Both the position numbers and the translations under genes were made by a program. The notes under the pieces were generated by a model. It did no database searches, was not told the DNA's origin, and saw only the letters and a program-made list of their open reading frames with translations. Of a stretch of DNA of 64,000 nucleotides, positions 34,001 through 38,093 are shown piece by piece. The first letter of the stretch is position 1. Each line of letters opens with the position of its first letter. The stretch is from Romanomermis culicivorax (taxonomy: Eukaryota > Nematoda > Enoplea > Mermithida > Mermithidae). Location of the stretch: positions 930,001-994,000 of the forward strand of contig CAWUHX010000069.1 of the NCBI GenBank assembly GCA_963922205.1. Reading direction: 5' to 3'.

Positions 34001-36550
34001 GTTCCTAGGGCTGCCCTCTATGATATACCCAACTACAGGTTCATCGCCCCAAGAATCGATACAATCGCCGATCGACGAGTGTACAATCATGGAAGAAGCG
34101 GAGAACGAACAGGCGACGAGCGGCGGTGCCCTTGAACACACAACGGTTGGCAATGGTGGAGCAGTGGAAGCCGGTGCACAAGTGTCTTCGAGTGAAAAAG
34201 AAAGAGCCAGCACACCCGGCTTATTGTCTACTACCGGATCGTCGTTGATGCGTCGTAGGACGACGTTGCGGATGCAGCGCGGCGTCATTCGGAAACAACG
34301 GCAATCGTTCTATAAGACGCGGGAAACGGCTGCAGGTGACTTATGCAGCTTTTATTTGTTTGTTGATATTCTTTTCTTATAATGCATAATCTGGTTGCTT
34401 GTGAATTATAAAATCTGAAAGTTACAGGTGTTCATTATCTTTTGCTAATTATCAAATTACGTGGAACTGAAATTCTTGAGTCGACCGACAGAATATTCGG
34501 CACTCAAGGAAAGATCTAAAAAATACTAAATAATTTTGACACTTTTTAATTCACAAACTGTCTTTAACTGATTTTCATGAAATACTTGTGCGAGTTTGGA
34601 TCGTTCTATGCTGAATCTATTCTTGAGCTTAGAGAACGAGCAGGTGGAATATTTACCATGAGTTAGACAGTTTTCAATGGAAGTCACTTGTGCAGCCTCT
34701 GAATGCTGAAAAAAATAGAATGTAAGCATAACAAATACTTTTCAATATATCCTACCGTCAATTACAATAACAAATGAACTTTCTTTTAAAATATTTTGTG
34801 GAAACCATGCTAAGGTCTCATATCGTTTATTTGCAGTCACGTTTTGATTGTTATGCCAGTTAAGCTATTCGCTGGGAAACTTGGACGGAATAAAATACAA
34901 AGACTTCTATCCATACATGTACATAGAGGGTAGGGGGGTAAACGCCCATACCTGAGACCCTGGCTACCCTTCCTGGCCCAAAAAAATCATCAAACACCCC
35001 GCTTGAACTTTTTTCAAGACACGTTTTTTGATAATTTTTGTGCATATTTTGTATGAAAAACAAGCTTTCAGAACTTTTTTTTGTTTTTTTGCTCACCCAC
35101 CCCCCCTACCTCCTGGATAGAAAGTCCAAGGACTCTCCCCCCTGGAAATTTCTTGCCGTGCATGTCTGCTTCTATCATATATGTTTAAAAACAGTTATGA
35201 GTTAAAACAGTATTACTATCTTGTCAAAAATTAAGGAAAATGTTAGACAGCTTATTTGATTGGATGCCGACTCTTTTTCATGTGATTTTTCGTCATAATA
35301 AACGAGATAATCGTAGGCTTGATATGATGGTGAACCTTTTTTACACGAACCTGACTTTGATGAACCTCTCAACGACCTTGAGACTGATTCAAGTTTGATA
35401 TAGGTTGAGATGATTCGGATAAATTATGGTTTGAGGGTCTGCTGAAATACTTTTGTCAGCTCATTTATCGAAAAGTTAGACATCACTTTGGACTGCCATA
35501 CGTTTCTGTGTTGAGGTTTTGCGTCATTCGTCTCAGGATCAGCAAATTTTGTTTGAAATGAGCCGAATAGGAAAGTTTTTCAGGTGATGTCGCGCCTGGT
35601 CAACCATCTGATTATATCGAAATGGCGTCGTTGAGCCGAGCTAGAACATCAGCAACGGTTGCCGATGCAGCAAAGTACGATTTTTCGATGATATAACAAT
35701 CTAACGACCGTTTTCTGCACATCTGCACAAATTCAGTCTATGCTCCATTCAATTTGGTTTTAATATCATTTACCACAAGACTCATCTTTGGAGTGATCTT
35801 TTGGCCCACAAATTTTTTACTCTGCTGCGTATCGTTCTGAAAGAAAATGGCATATTTATGACCATTCAAAATGTTCATCATTTCAGAGTTGGTCATACGT
35901 CGTTGTACAAAACGCAAAGTTTGGATTATCCTCCCTATCGAATGAAAAGTCCCAGTCCGGTGTCCGTCACGGTCACCCCGATTATAACGATGACCGGACC
36001 ATCGACTTCGTCGTCGGCGGCCAGTGAAATGGTGTACATGGTGTGAATTGGATATATCATTTTGACCAGTGAACTTTTTTTTAATTCGATCTCAGTTGTT
36101 CTGCAGTTTCGTAGTTTGGAATGAACTAATTTTTTCTTAACGTGTGATTGTCTAGTGACACCGAACTCTAGATGATACCATTTTCAAAAAAACTTAAGGT
36201 CGAAAATACGGAAATGTACGGAAGTAGTATGAAAAAAATGTCAGCAATTTCGGTGTTTGGGTTTGTTTGTAGTTTTCGAATGAATAGTCCTTCCTCTGTA
36301 TCCGATGACTCACTGAAATTATCTGCAGAATTAAACATTGAACCATTTTCAGGGACCAGAAACCACTCGTTCCTACGCCACTGTAAAAAAAACGATAGGA
36401 TCCACGGAAAGTACGACGGCGGCCAGCACGGCCGGCGAACGGCCGTTGTATTTGATAGAAAAGTTGACCGTTTCATCAACGGCCGAGAGTGATCTAAATT
36501 TGTCGTCTCAAGCTAGCAGTAGCTATAGTGATAAAATCAAGTTGATTTGA
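767..36550 (+). CDS. unc80: UNC-80, NALCN sodium-leak channel complex subunit (C-terminal part, 39 exons)
   Basis: UNC-80 is a very large cytosolic alpha-solenoid (HEAT/armadillo-like) protein that pairs with UNC-79 and holds the NALCN background sodium channel at the neuronal membrane. Recognition rests on family landmarks in order: PVAWELLL, RMEEGAQ, PPPSIDFTLPSP followed by DPPW, LISLLRKLIQLG, KDVKQTLKKEQC, MNVINGVFILHGEDS, QFYILHRKPF, KADKPLKSLD, FRRPRDALLSL, EIAHALLKLAPYD, ILPLTDWS and NFLDFA. I joined 39 exons at GT-AG sites. Every junction phase agrees, giving one open frame of about 1,967 codons to TGA at 36,548-36,550. Vertebrate UNC80 has about 3,250 residues, so the N-terminal exons lie before this window. 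Introns are either 53-64 nt or long and MITE-rich. The C-terminal 300-400 residues look disordered and Ser/Thr-rich. Exon 1 start and the exon 38 donor are the least certain boundaries. Confidence 0.95.
1099..2030. other. Intron, nothing recognised
   Basis: AT-rich intron. Short frames are present but none has splice sites, family similarity or phase that fits the gene. Confidence 0.6.
2031..2150 (+). CDS. unc80: unc80 exon 2 of window
   Basis: Acceptor tttctttgcag, donor AAG|gtaaaa, phase 0 to 0, 40 codons. It encodes TVVHLANMFNFVC and a Cys/His cluster (CPHQKYCHPFCF with a further Cys-His) that looks able to bind a metal ion; that function is inference. Confidence 0.9.
2151..2953. other. 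Intron, nothing recognised
   Basis: AT-rich intron. A weak ccagacaccctgt motif at 2,846-2,859 could be a relic mariner end. Confidence 0.5.
2954..3058 (+). CDS. unc80: unc80 exon 3 of window
   Basis: Acceptor gttttcgcag, donor AAA|gtacaa, phase 0 to 0. It encodes VYGEEFPLEGQLDRRK followed by a charged helix LLENLLEKNRERSMDRRK. Confidence 0.88.
3332..3457 (+). CDS. unc80: unc80 exon 4 of window
   Basis: Acceptor tttactacag, donor AAA|gtgagc, phase 0 to 0. Encodes ASNLPINRRESAMVRTG and ends LLTEKLENEELK. Confidence 0.88.
3458..4753. other. Intron, nothing recognised
   Basis: 1.3 kb AT-rich intron. No repeat or coding signal that I can support. Confidence 0.6.
4754..4855 (+). CDS. unc80: unc80 exon 5 of window
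   Basis: Acceptor actctctcag, donor CAG|gtgcag, phase 0 to 0. Encodes a Lys-rich linker (DSKTNKKHGHE) ending AIWKYIKYQ. Less conserved than its neighbours, but phase and sites fit. Confidence 0.8.
4957..5053 (+). CDS. unc80: unc80 exon 6 of window
   Basis: Acceptor acttttctaaag, donor GCAG|gtcagt, phase 0 to 1. Encodes SAIIINESHFQDMLPVAWELLL, containing the PVAWELLL landmark of UNC-80. Confidence 0.9.
5070..5680. repeat. Family C repeat (TACATGTAAC end), possibly two nested copies
   Basis: Sequence beginning acatgtaacggagctcc (5,070) and again atatgtaacgggaggccgag (5,331) shares its layout with 43,523-44,199 and 52,187-52,676: a ccgaggtctgg start, a series of attgacattttt segments, a tatggctagcc block and a gatttctgggggg end. 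Two starts suggest one copy inserted in another. Confidence 0.65.
5818..6060 (+). mobile_element. Family A MITE, degenerate copy
   Basis: Roughly 243 bp with eroded ends (tttttttcttaaaacgcttcc at the left and actgactata at the right). The interior shares gaaagcaagtac and gaagcattttataaaaaaa with better copies at 22,670, 37,665 and 46,446. Confidence 0.7.
6061..6847. other. Intron remainder, nothing firm
   Basis: AT-rich. A ggaacatcctgtatgc motif near 6,646-6,661 looks like a worn mariner end without a partner. Confidence 0.4.
6848..7029 (+). CDS. unc80: unc80 exon 7 of window
   Basis: Acceptor ttatacctttttag, donor AAA|gtgagt, phase 1 to 0. Encodes AVELMRNQMQAKDATIRACA and YVLWRNRYHCWLRMEEGAQ, a strongly conserved block of the family. 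Confidence 0.95.
7030..7365. other. Intron, nothing recognised
   Basis: 336-nt intron between two strongly conserved exons. No repeat found. Confidence 0.7.
7366..7506 (+). CDS. unc80: unc80 exon 8 of window
   Basis: Acceptor ccaatttcag, donor AAT|gtaagt, phase 0 to 0. Encodes VPPPSIDFTLPSPPIG and VDPPWMPLLKTK, then an acidic tail (SLKEEEDAN). Confidence 0.95.
7507..9915. other. 2.4 kb intron with family H repeat
   Basis: Mostly unassigned AT-rich sequence. The only repeat I can support is at 9,285-9,390. Confidence 0.6.
9285..9390 (-). repeat. Family H repeat, copy 1
   Basis: The block agcagattttgattgagccc followed by agcagattcgaccctc matches, in reverse complement, the block at 36,935-37,060 (gatcgaatctgctaag, agtcaatcaaaatct). 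Element type unknown. Confidence 0.65.
9916..10300 (+). CDS. unc80: unc80 exon 9 of window
   Basis: Acceptor aaacattccag, donor GCTG|gtgagc, phase 0 to 1, about 128 codons, the longest exon here. It has a Lys/Arg-rich helix (TKTRRKQKQEMLKRSLEQA), a YEPALFF segment, a Gly-rich acidic linker, then FPSWLCSVVPLMLQML ending EVNHDGVAG. The glycine linker looks lineage-specific. Confidence 0.93.
10409..11148. mobile_element. Family B mariner-like MITE, copy 1 (740 bp)
   Basis: Starts TA|CAGGGTGAGCCAAAAAAAG and ends CTTTTTTTGGCTCACCCTG|TA, so it has long terminal inverted repeats and a TA target as in Tc1/mariner elements. The inner terminal part (accgacttacataacttttgaacgg) continues the inverted repeat. 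An internal frame reads PKSRALVMKFEKKQ then DQIEKRLKLL, possibly the HTH start of a lost transposase. Copy 2 is at 14,133-14,871. Confidence 0.9.
11177..11269 (+). mobile_element. Family A MITE, right-end fragment
   Basis: Carries gtaaaagctt, acgattttgacggcagtag and a worn right end acattttatgaaaaacatgctata. The left part is absent. Confidence 0.6.
11690..12290. mobile_element. Foldback-like element with tandem subrepeat arms
   Basis: The left arm (11,690-11,766) has about four copies of a 15-17 bp unit like ctcaaaacagcga. The right arm (12,072-12,290) has about ten copies of its reverse complement, tcgctgttttgaga with variants. The middle holds a cctaagcct-type simple repeat. Long inverted arms built from short tandem units are the mark of Foldback elements. 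No flanking duplication was established. Confidence 0.65.
12291..12745. other. Intron remainder, nothing recognised
   Basis: AT-rich sequence before exon 10. No repeat or gene signal. Confidence 0.6.
12746..12846 (+). CDS. unc80: unc80 exon 10 of window
   Basis: Acceptor ctgaatttcag, donor CAG|gtaaaa, phase 1 to 0. Encodes VNEVVRKVIWSCLVEDCAL and ends KLTVKEKQ, helical repeat-like. Confidence 0.92.
13059..13294. mobile_element. MITE with about 40-bp inverted ends, TTAA-like target
   Basis: Left end GGGTCATGTATACCTGCC followed by acggaacggaacgga; right end tccgttccgttccgct followed by GGGCAAGTATAAATGACCC. It is flanked by TAAA and TTAA, which resembles a piggyBac-type TTAA target with one change. 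Confidence 0.75.
13312..13486. repeat. Family D repeat (GTCGCCGA motif), copy 1
   Basis: Contains ttgtcggcgacaaaaatcct, the palindrome tcctaggatt, catcggcgacagtcgcagat and ends ttttaatagagcttaa. Copy 2 at 17,345-17,589 has the complete ends. Confidence 0.75.
13724..13950 (+). mobile_element. Family A MITE, diverged copy
   Basis: Left end gatagccagttttttgaaat, right end ttatgaaaaaacagactata. Middle keeps aggactggagatttgtgagc. Confidence 0.7.
14133..14871. mobile_element. Family B mariner-like MITE, copy 2 (739 bp)
   Basis: Starts TA|CAGGGTAAGCAAAAAAAGG and ends CTTTTTTTGGCTCACCCTA|TA. Collinear with 10,409-11,148. Internal frame ISLKSRASVLKLEK then SAIDQIEKRLRLL is less broken than in copy 1. 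Confidence 0.9.
15061..15254 (+). mobile_element. Family A MITE, left-truncated
   Basis: Begins within the element, keeps gactgaaaatttgtgagctt and ends attcaataaaaaacaaactata. Confidence 0.6.
15255..15634. other. Intron remainder, nothing recognised
   Basis: 380 nt before exon 11, no repeat or gene signal. Confidence 0.55.
15635..15718 (+). CDS. unc80: unc80 exon 11 of window
   Basis: Acceptor ataaatttcag, donor ATG|gtaaat, phase 0 to 0. Encodes EELISLLRKLIQLGPLPAQT and ends LLNYM. The next intron is only 56 nt. Confidence 0.93.
15775..15858 (+). CDS. unc80: unc80 exon 12 of window
   Basis: Acceptor acttattttag, donor CTG|gtaaaa, phase 0 to 0. Encodes IGFVMYYVRAPGEGSNEAIG and ALSLIWL. It has no in-frame Met start, so a simple ORF scan would miss it. 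Confidence 0.92.
15918..15986 (+). CDS. unc80: unc80 exon 13 of window
   Basis: Acceptor atgtgttgcag, donor GAT|gtaaga, phase 0 to 0. Encodes IIPSVQGLYFKDVKQTLKKE and ends QCD, a conserved block. Confidence 0.95.
16225..16323 (+). CDS. unc80: unc80 exon 14 of window
   Basis: Acceptor tttctcaccag, donor GAA|gtgatg, phase 0 to 0. Encodes AALMITANVPMAKKMIIQGF and ends SQFNILE. A 58-nt intron follows. Confidence 0.88.
16382..16478 (+). CDS. unc80: unc80 exon 15 of window
   Basis: Acceptor atttcatttag, donor ACGG|gtgaga, phase 0 to 1. Encodes ETQFSQVFSDCMEYFSVPPD and KYFLVDAKTG. No Met start, so easily missed. Confidence 0.9.
16656..16777 (+). CDS. unc80: unc80 exon 16 of window
   Basis: Acceptor attgcccatcag, donor ATG|gtaaag, phase 1 to 0. 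Encodes SYVRDYYFFRRSFYPQLNFV and an acidic tail DQDEGEAKMKQM. Intron to the next exon is 53 nt, the shortest here. Confidence 0.93.
16831..16908 (+). CDS. unc80: unc80 exon 17 of window
   Basis: Acceptor tgctgttttag, donor ATA|gtaagt, phase 0 to 0. Encodes AFAMKFCELGRVLLSYSVLK, matching the family's EVGRVL segment. Confidence 0.9.
16909..17344. other. Intron, nothing recognised
   Basis: AT-rich sequence between exon 17 and the family-D repeat. Confidence 0.6.
17345..17589. mobile_element. Family D MITE, complete copy
   Basis: Ends TTAAAGCGCAATTCAGAAGT and CACTTCTGAATAGGGCTTAA are imperfect inverted repeats with TTAA at both edges. The interior repeats tgtcgccgat/cggcgaca motifs on both strands, so the element can fold extensively. 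Confidence 0.75.
17657..17809 (+). CDS. unc80: unc80 exon 18 of window
   Basis: Acceptor tgtctttgcag, donor CAA|gtgaaa, phase 0 to 0. Encodes IPQRIYFLHEELTRLPAFPR and GKELYGLDMMHKLGWAQ. A family-D MITE ends 67 nt upstream. Confidence 0.92.
17865..18046 (+). CDS. unc80: unc80 exon 19 of window
   Basis: Acceptor ttgccttttcag, donor CGG|gtacga, phase 0 to 2. Encodes YLFGDLHLFMNVINGVFILH and GEDSSILRH, a well-conserved helical region. Confidence 0.95.
18047..18694. other. Intron, nothing recognised
   Basis: 648 nt, AT-rich, no repeat assigned. Confidence 0.6.
18695..18824 (+). CDS. unc80: unc80 exon 20 of window
   Basis: Acceptor tttattttcag, donor CAG|gtatgc, phase 2 to 0. Encodes FSIMPFLLKSYSQHQ and CKQFYILHRKPFLLQ, an UNC-80 hallmark. 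Confidence 0.95.
18825..19215. other. Intron, nothing recognised
   Basis: 391 nt, AT-rich, no repeat assigned. Confidence 0.6.
19216..19281 (+). CDS. unc80: unc80 exon 21 of window
   Basis: Acceptor ttatttttcaag, donor ACA|gtacac, phase 0 to 0. Encodes MFGSIANILDLNDDELDFDA. A 59-nt intron follows. Confidence 0.9.
19341..19568 (+). CDS. unc80: unc80 exon 22 of window
   Basis: Acceptor ttaaattgcag, donor CTA|gtaagt, phase 0 to 0. Encodes HLFRLLTAMENLDQQ, ILSLVKADKPLKSLDMCY and ITDAIAS-like helix CVTICAYAPDSKR. One of the strongest family matches. Confidence 0.96.
19569..21309. other. First half of 3.4 kb intron
   Basis: Mostly unassigned. At 20,056-20,080 acacagggtgtctcaaatgt resembles a Tc1/mariner end. 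No transposase frame seen. Confidence 0.45.
21310..22580. repeat. Inverted array of CCCGTTACCTCGAC motifs
   Basis: Between 21,330 and 21,625 a unit of about 60 bp (cccgttacctcgac, taatgttataaaaaatgaaa) is repeated about five times with divergence. At 22,500-22,580 the same motif appears in reverse (cattagtcgaggtac, ggtcgaggtaacgggac). A family-A MITE sits between. It looks like a DNA element with repetitive inverted ends. Confidence 0.65.
21776..22024 (-). mobile_element. Family A MITE, complete copy, reverse
   Basis: 249 bp from TATAGTCTGTTTTTCATAAA to CAAGAAAAACAGACTATA. The interior is the reverse complement of the copies at 22,670 and 37,665. Confidence 0.92.
22670..22915 (+). mobile_element. 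Family A MITE, complete copy, direct
   Basis: 246 bp from tatagcctatttttattaaa to agaaaaaacagactata. It lies 646 bp from the reverse copy in the same intron, so the transcript can fold. Confidence 0.9.
22993..23159 (+). CDS. unc80: unc80 exon 23 of window
   Basis: Acceptor aaattttcag, donor CCAG|gtaaaa, phase 0 to 2. Encodes VIMQAVIPHYMKKVQDE and LMVQVKTLISCCDVLSR. It follows a 3.4 kb repeat-filled intron. Confidence 0.93.
23300..23413 (+). CDS. unc80: unc80 exon 24 of window
   Basis: Acceptor tcttttatcag, donor TCAG|gttggt, phase 2 to 2. Encodes HFSGPQRAMDLAGGVSRMKS and ends EETIIVR. It has no in-frame start codon upstream. Confidence 0.9.
23478..23694 (+). CDS. unc80: unc80 exon 25 of window
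   Basis: Acceptor taataatatag, donor ATT|gtaagt, phase 2 to 0. Encodes a Pro-rich start (KPPKSPAP), then DVFRRPRDALLSLSAVFFK and a helix ending DQKSYI. The acceptor's pyrimidine tract is weak. Confidence 0.93.
23695..24032. other. Intron, nothing recognised
   Basis: 338 nt, AT-rich. Confidence 0.65.
24033..24112 (+). CDS. unc80: unc80 exon 26 of window
   Basis: Acceptor tttatttccag, donor AGAG|gtaaaa, phase 0 to 2. Encodes KLSEIAHALLKLAPYDPNTL, a conserved core. Confidence 0.95.
24408..24531 (+). CDS. unc80: unc80 exon 27 of window
   Basis: Acceptor tccgttttcag, donor AGA|gtgagc, phase 2 to 0. Encodes YFLDILPLTDWSVEHNRT and FLLRRVEKTFAKAVKK. Confidence 0.95.
24532..24834. other. Intron, trace of family A
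   Basis: Only a family-A-like right end, acaaacagacta at 24,709-24,720, is visible. Confidence 0.45.
24835..24930 (+). CDS. unc80: unc80 exon 28 of window
   Basis: Acceptor aattttctag, donor AAG|gtaatt, phase 0 to 0. Encodes RHVNWEALSNWLKGLHSTL and ends HLHFLK. Confidence 0.92.
25005..25390 (+). mobile_element. Family A-related palindromic element, copy 1
   Basis: Left end taatgtctgtttttcttgaa; right end caaagcattttgagaaaaaa. At 386 bp it is longer than the standard MITE. Its two halves are partly inverted with respect to each other (cctgccaaaccgtgtgtcac against gtaacgaatggtttagcg). Confidence 0.65.
25461..25643 (+). CDS. unc80: unc80 exon 29 of window
   Basis: Acceptor ttactgcaatgaag (weak), donor GGG|gtatga, phase 0 to 0. 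Encodes VSVQTCLKILIGDPILLGGG, a Ser/Ala linker and ITCLLMQALG. It is flanked by two diverged family-A repeats, 25,005-25,390 and 25,796-26,262. Confidence 0.88.
25796..26262 (+). mobile_element. Family A-related palindromic element, copy 2
   Basis: Shares with copy 1 a ttcctattcattac core, gagggttattcgagc, aacaaatagtttagccg and the tttaattttttaaattattt end. It lies just downstream of exon 29, so the exon is bracketed by the pair. Confidence 0.55.
26407..26609 (-). mobile_element. Family A MITE, reverse copy
   Basis: From tatagtctgttttttataaa to caagaaaaacagattata, 203 bp, so shortened inside. Confidence 0.8.
26760..26886 (+). CDS. unc80: unc80 exon 30 of window
   Basis: Acceptor ttgcttttcag, donor AAAG|gtctgt, phase 0 to 1. 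Encodes EHSFSLEYICSVETLGSFNE and LCHILMPVFLKAGSSKK. A 54-nt intron follows. Confidence 0.92.
26941..27072 (+). CDS. unc80: unc80 exon 31 of window
   Basis: Acceptor taatttttcag, donor AGAG|gtgaag, phase 1 to 1. Encodes SPHLSKRDLNFCLNLMLSAI and ends AAIAAPRG. Confidence 0.92.
27073..28247. other. Intron, nothing recognised
   Basis: 1.2 kb, AT-rich. Short frames lack splice support. Confidence 0.6.
28248..28567 (+). CDS. unc80: unc80 exon 32 of window
   Basis: Acceptor tttttgactgcag, donor AAA|gtcagt, phase 1 to 0. After a Ser/Val-rich lead it encodes FLALKIICLSFEKKLGSEW, IKEMGAKKTGGPAYWNFLDF and RILLVPFLEHK, the last well-conserved folded block. Confidence 0.95.
28568..30904. other. 2.3 kb intron, mostly unassigned
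   Basis: A family-A right-end relic is visible at about 30,075-30,149 (acgattttgatgacagtagg, gaagcattttacggg). The rest shows nothing I can support. Confidence 0.5.
30905..31088 (+). CDS. unc80: unc80 exon 33 of window
   Basis: Acceptor ttcttcttgcag, donor CTAG|gtatgc, phase 0 to 1. Encodes FLITKPQSDQENSWMDFLRD and LAVELRNLKEDLANRSLG. Confidence 0.92.
31372..31551 (+). CDS. unc80: unc80 exon 34 of window, hAT inserted at its 3' end
   Basis: Acceptor ttattcacag; the exon ends ACCAG|gtcagt, phase 1 to 1. It encodes the disordered Ser/Arg-rich C-terminal region (SDSSSMQSTSGLGRRQSEL, SSKVSRLSPSPVGKP). The donor GT lies in the target-site duplication of a hAT element that begins at 31,554. A second copy of the donor, ACCAG|gtaaaa, lies past the element at 32,379-32,389. 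Confidence 0.9.
31546..31553. repeat. hAT target-site duplication, left copy (splice donor)
   Basis: AACCAGGT, identical to 32,378-32,385. It includes the last bases of exon 34 and the intron GT. Confidence 0.9.
31554..32377. mobile_element. Non-autonomous hAT element, 824 bp, at unc80 splice donor
   Basis: Left end CAGTGTTACCAGCTTCTGCC and right end (reverse complement) CAGTGTTGTCAACTGCGGGG are hAT-type inverted repeats, flanked by a perfect 8-bp duplication AACCAGGT. Inner ends are rich in ccccaaaa/ttttgggg. On the minus strand 31,702-31,907 holds ATG..., reading MSDEDSAHSPIHIDD, and after a one-base shift KMYDFKKFENDNDDI to a stop next to AATAAAA. That may be the fused first and last codons of a deleted transposase. 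Confidence 0.9.
32378..32385. repeat. hAT target-site duplication, right copy
   Basis: AACCAGGT followed by aaaaag. This is probably the original donor context (ACCAG|gtaaaa). Confidence 0.9.
32386..33030. other. Intron remainder after hAT
   Basis: A coding-looking Ser-rich frame at 32,463-32,630 lacks matching splice phases. Otherwise nothing recognised. Confidence 0.45.
33031..33189 (+). CDS. unc80: unc80 exon 35 of window (probable)
   Basis: Acceptor tttttacacag, donor GAAG|gtgcaa, phase 1 to 1, exactly 53 codons. Encodes DFRDNFIRIIAPHIF and a His-rich stretch (EEKHHNLLSTHVEEK). Being symmetric in phase, it could be an optional cassette. Sites and phase support it, but I do not recognise conserved residues. 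Confidence 0.65.
33190..34038. other. Intron, nothing recognised
   Basis: 849 nt, AT-rich. Confidence 0.6.
34039..34335 (+). CDS. unc80: unc80 exon 36 of window
   Basis: Acceptor ccaactacag, donor GCAG|gtgact, phase 1 to 1, 99 codons. Encodes an acidic Ser/Thr/Ala linker and then a basic segment (LMRRRTTLRMQRGVIRKQRQ) as in the disordered tail of UNC-80. Confidence 0.92.
34336..34912. other. Intron, nothing recognised
   Basis: AT-rich sequence before the family-G repeat. Confidence 0.6.
34913..35165. repeat. Family G repeat, copy 1
   Basis: Runs from acatgtacatagagggtagg through cctgagaccctgg, ggcccaaaaaaatcatcaaa, a cacccaccccccctacc block and agaaagtccaaggac. Found in reverse at 42,330-42,556 and truncated at the window end. 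Confidence 0.75.
35166..35583. other. Intron remainder, nothing recognised
   Basis: 418 nt before exon 37. No repeat assigned. Confidence 0.55.
35584..35674 (+). CDS. unc80: unc80 exon 37 of window
   Basis: Acceptor agtttttcag, donor CAAA|gtacga, phase 1 to 2. Encodes GDVAPGQPSDYIEMASLSRA. No Met-initiated frame marks it; phase continuity on both sides does. Confidence 0.87.
35887..36040 (+). CDS. unc80: unc80 exon 38 of window
   Basis: Acceptor tcatcatttcag, phase 2 entry. Encodes VGHTSLYKTQSLDYPPYR and a Thr/Ser-rich tail. Two donors in the same phase are possible, ATG|gtgtac (exon end 36,031) and ATG|gtgtga (36,040). Read-through of the second gives an immediate stop and a shorter protein. 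Confidence 0.85.
36041..36352. other. Last intron, nothing recognised
   Basis: 312 nt, AT-rich. Confidence 0.65.
36353..36550 (+). CDS. unc80: unc80 terminal exon with stop
   Basis: Acceptor accattttcag, phase 0, 65 codons then TGA. Encodes GPETTRSYATVKKTIGSTES, PLYLIEKLTVSS and a Ser-rich end (SSSYSDKIKLI). No clear AATAAA follows in the next few hundred bases, so the poly(A) site is not placed. Confidence 0.87.
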   Translation, partial: GPETTRSYATVKKTIGSTESTTAASTAGERPLYLIEKLTVSSTAESDLNLSSQASSSYSDKIKLI

Positions 36551-36934
36551 TTAAAAATATTCTCTGAAAGGGAATGGAATGACATTTCTTATTCGGTGTT
36601 TTTTGTGTACCCAGTCCATAAGATACTTTATTTTTAGAATCAGTAAAGTTTTATTTTTGATTCTCAGCACGGAATTCCTGTTTCGACTCAGCCAGGAGGG
36701 GGGTGGGATAGAAAATTTTTCTTTTTCTTGATAACCTAAAGGAAAGTTTTGTAACATCCAAGCAGCAAATTCTTCCACCTATATTAGTCAAATATGCAGA
36801 CTTTCCCTTGATCAGCACTTTCTAAAGTTCTAATGTTACTTCTTTGGAATCAAGTATGATTTGTTCAGAAAAATTGCAGAAGTACAGCATCATGTTCATC
36901 TCTTATGAAATATTTCTATTCTTTTTTCTCCTTT

Positions 36935-37060
36935 TCCTTCATCATCTGCTTGATCGACGTTGCGGGGGATCGAATCTGCTAAGATTCGGCAAGAATCTGC
37001 TGAGAGTCAATCAAAATCTATTGTCGGTCCAGACCCCCAAACCCCCATATGCATGTATGG
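36935..37060 (+). repeat. Family H repeat, copy 2
   Basis: Reverse-complement partner of 9,285-9,390, with gatcgaatctgctaag and gagagtcaatcaaaatct. Confidence 0.65.
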
Positions 37061-37664
37061 TCACAAGCTCGCAAAATGCTAGAGCTCGACCCCGTCAGAT
37101 GACCTCCTGACCAAAAGCATGATTATCCGTCCCATATTTCCATCCCCAGTGAAATTTTATGTTTGTCACTTTCAATCTAGATGAAGCAATTGTCCAAAAA
37201 CCTGAGACCAGATTTAAAATGATTTACTTACTTATTTGAAAGTCATACTGTACTATGAAAACATAGTTTATGAAATACGTTCTCCAAAATTTCTATCTCT
37301 ATCGAAAAAATAATTGATACGCTTTGTGACAGAATCGACTTTGGATTACGTGGTTAAAAATTAATAATCTGAAAATCTTGACAACAAAAGTGCATAATCT
37401 TTTGTCGCCATCAGCTATAGGAAAACTTTTCACGCGGGAATACTTCCAAGCATAAATTCTATAAATTCTTTGGTGCGTTCGATAGCTCACAACAAATAGA
37501 TTAACAAATAGACACTTTATTTCAGAAGAATTTTCAAGAATCATTAAGGCATGTACCTTTATCATGAGAAGGACACAAGAGGTCATACTATGGAATGTAA
37601 CAGACCCATAAAAAGTCATGAGATGGAAAATTTATCAACCATTTTGGAGTCTCATTGTAATCTG

Positions 37665-37913
37665 CTAGTCTGTTTTTCTTGAAATGCTTCTAAATAATGA
37701 AAGTGGAAAGCAAGTAGTATGTCAGATTTTCATGATTTGCCGATGAACAGCATCTCGTATAGGACTGGAAACCTGTGAGGATACTGACCTAATCTTTAAA
37801 AATTTTTCGAGCAAAAGATTTTACAGATAGATCTATATGAAAACGATTTTGACGACAGTACTGATTTGTGTCACTTTTCTATTTAGAAGCATTTTATAAA
37901 AAAACAGACTATA
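37665..37913 (+). mobile_element. Family A MITE, complete copy
   Basis: 249 bp from ctagtctgtttttcttgaaa to ataaaaaaacagactata. Very similar to 46,446-46,692 throughout. Confidence 0.92.
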
Positions 37914-38093
37914 GTTCCAAATCGTCAGTTCATCATGTGTCTTGCTAACAACCTTCATATGAACCAAATGCACTACCTAGTATACAAGCATTTTATATTA
38001 TAATCTAGAGTAATACCTCAATCCTCGAACCTTATACTCGATGAGCAAAGCTTGAAAATACATCATGCACAATCTAATTTTTCAAAGATATTA

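Larger units (their letters stand above)
36551..38093. other. Intergenic spacer between convergent unc80 and MAP10-like genes
   Basis: Both 3' ends face this 1.5 kb spacer. It contains one family-H and one complete family-A repeat. No shared terminator or poly(A) signal could be placed. Confidence 0.7.
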
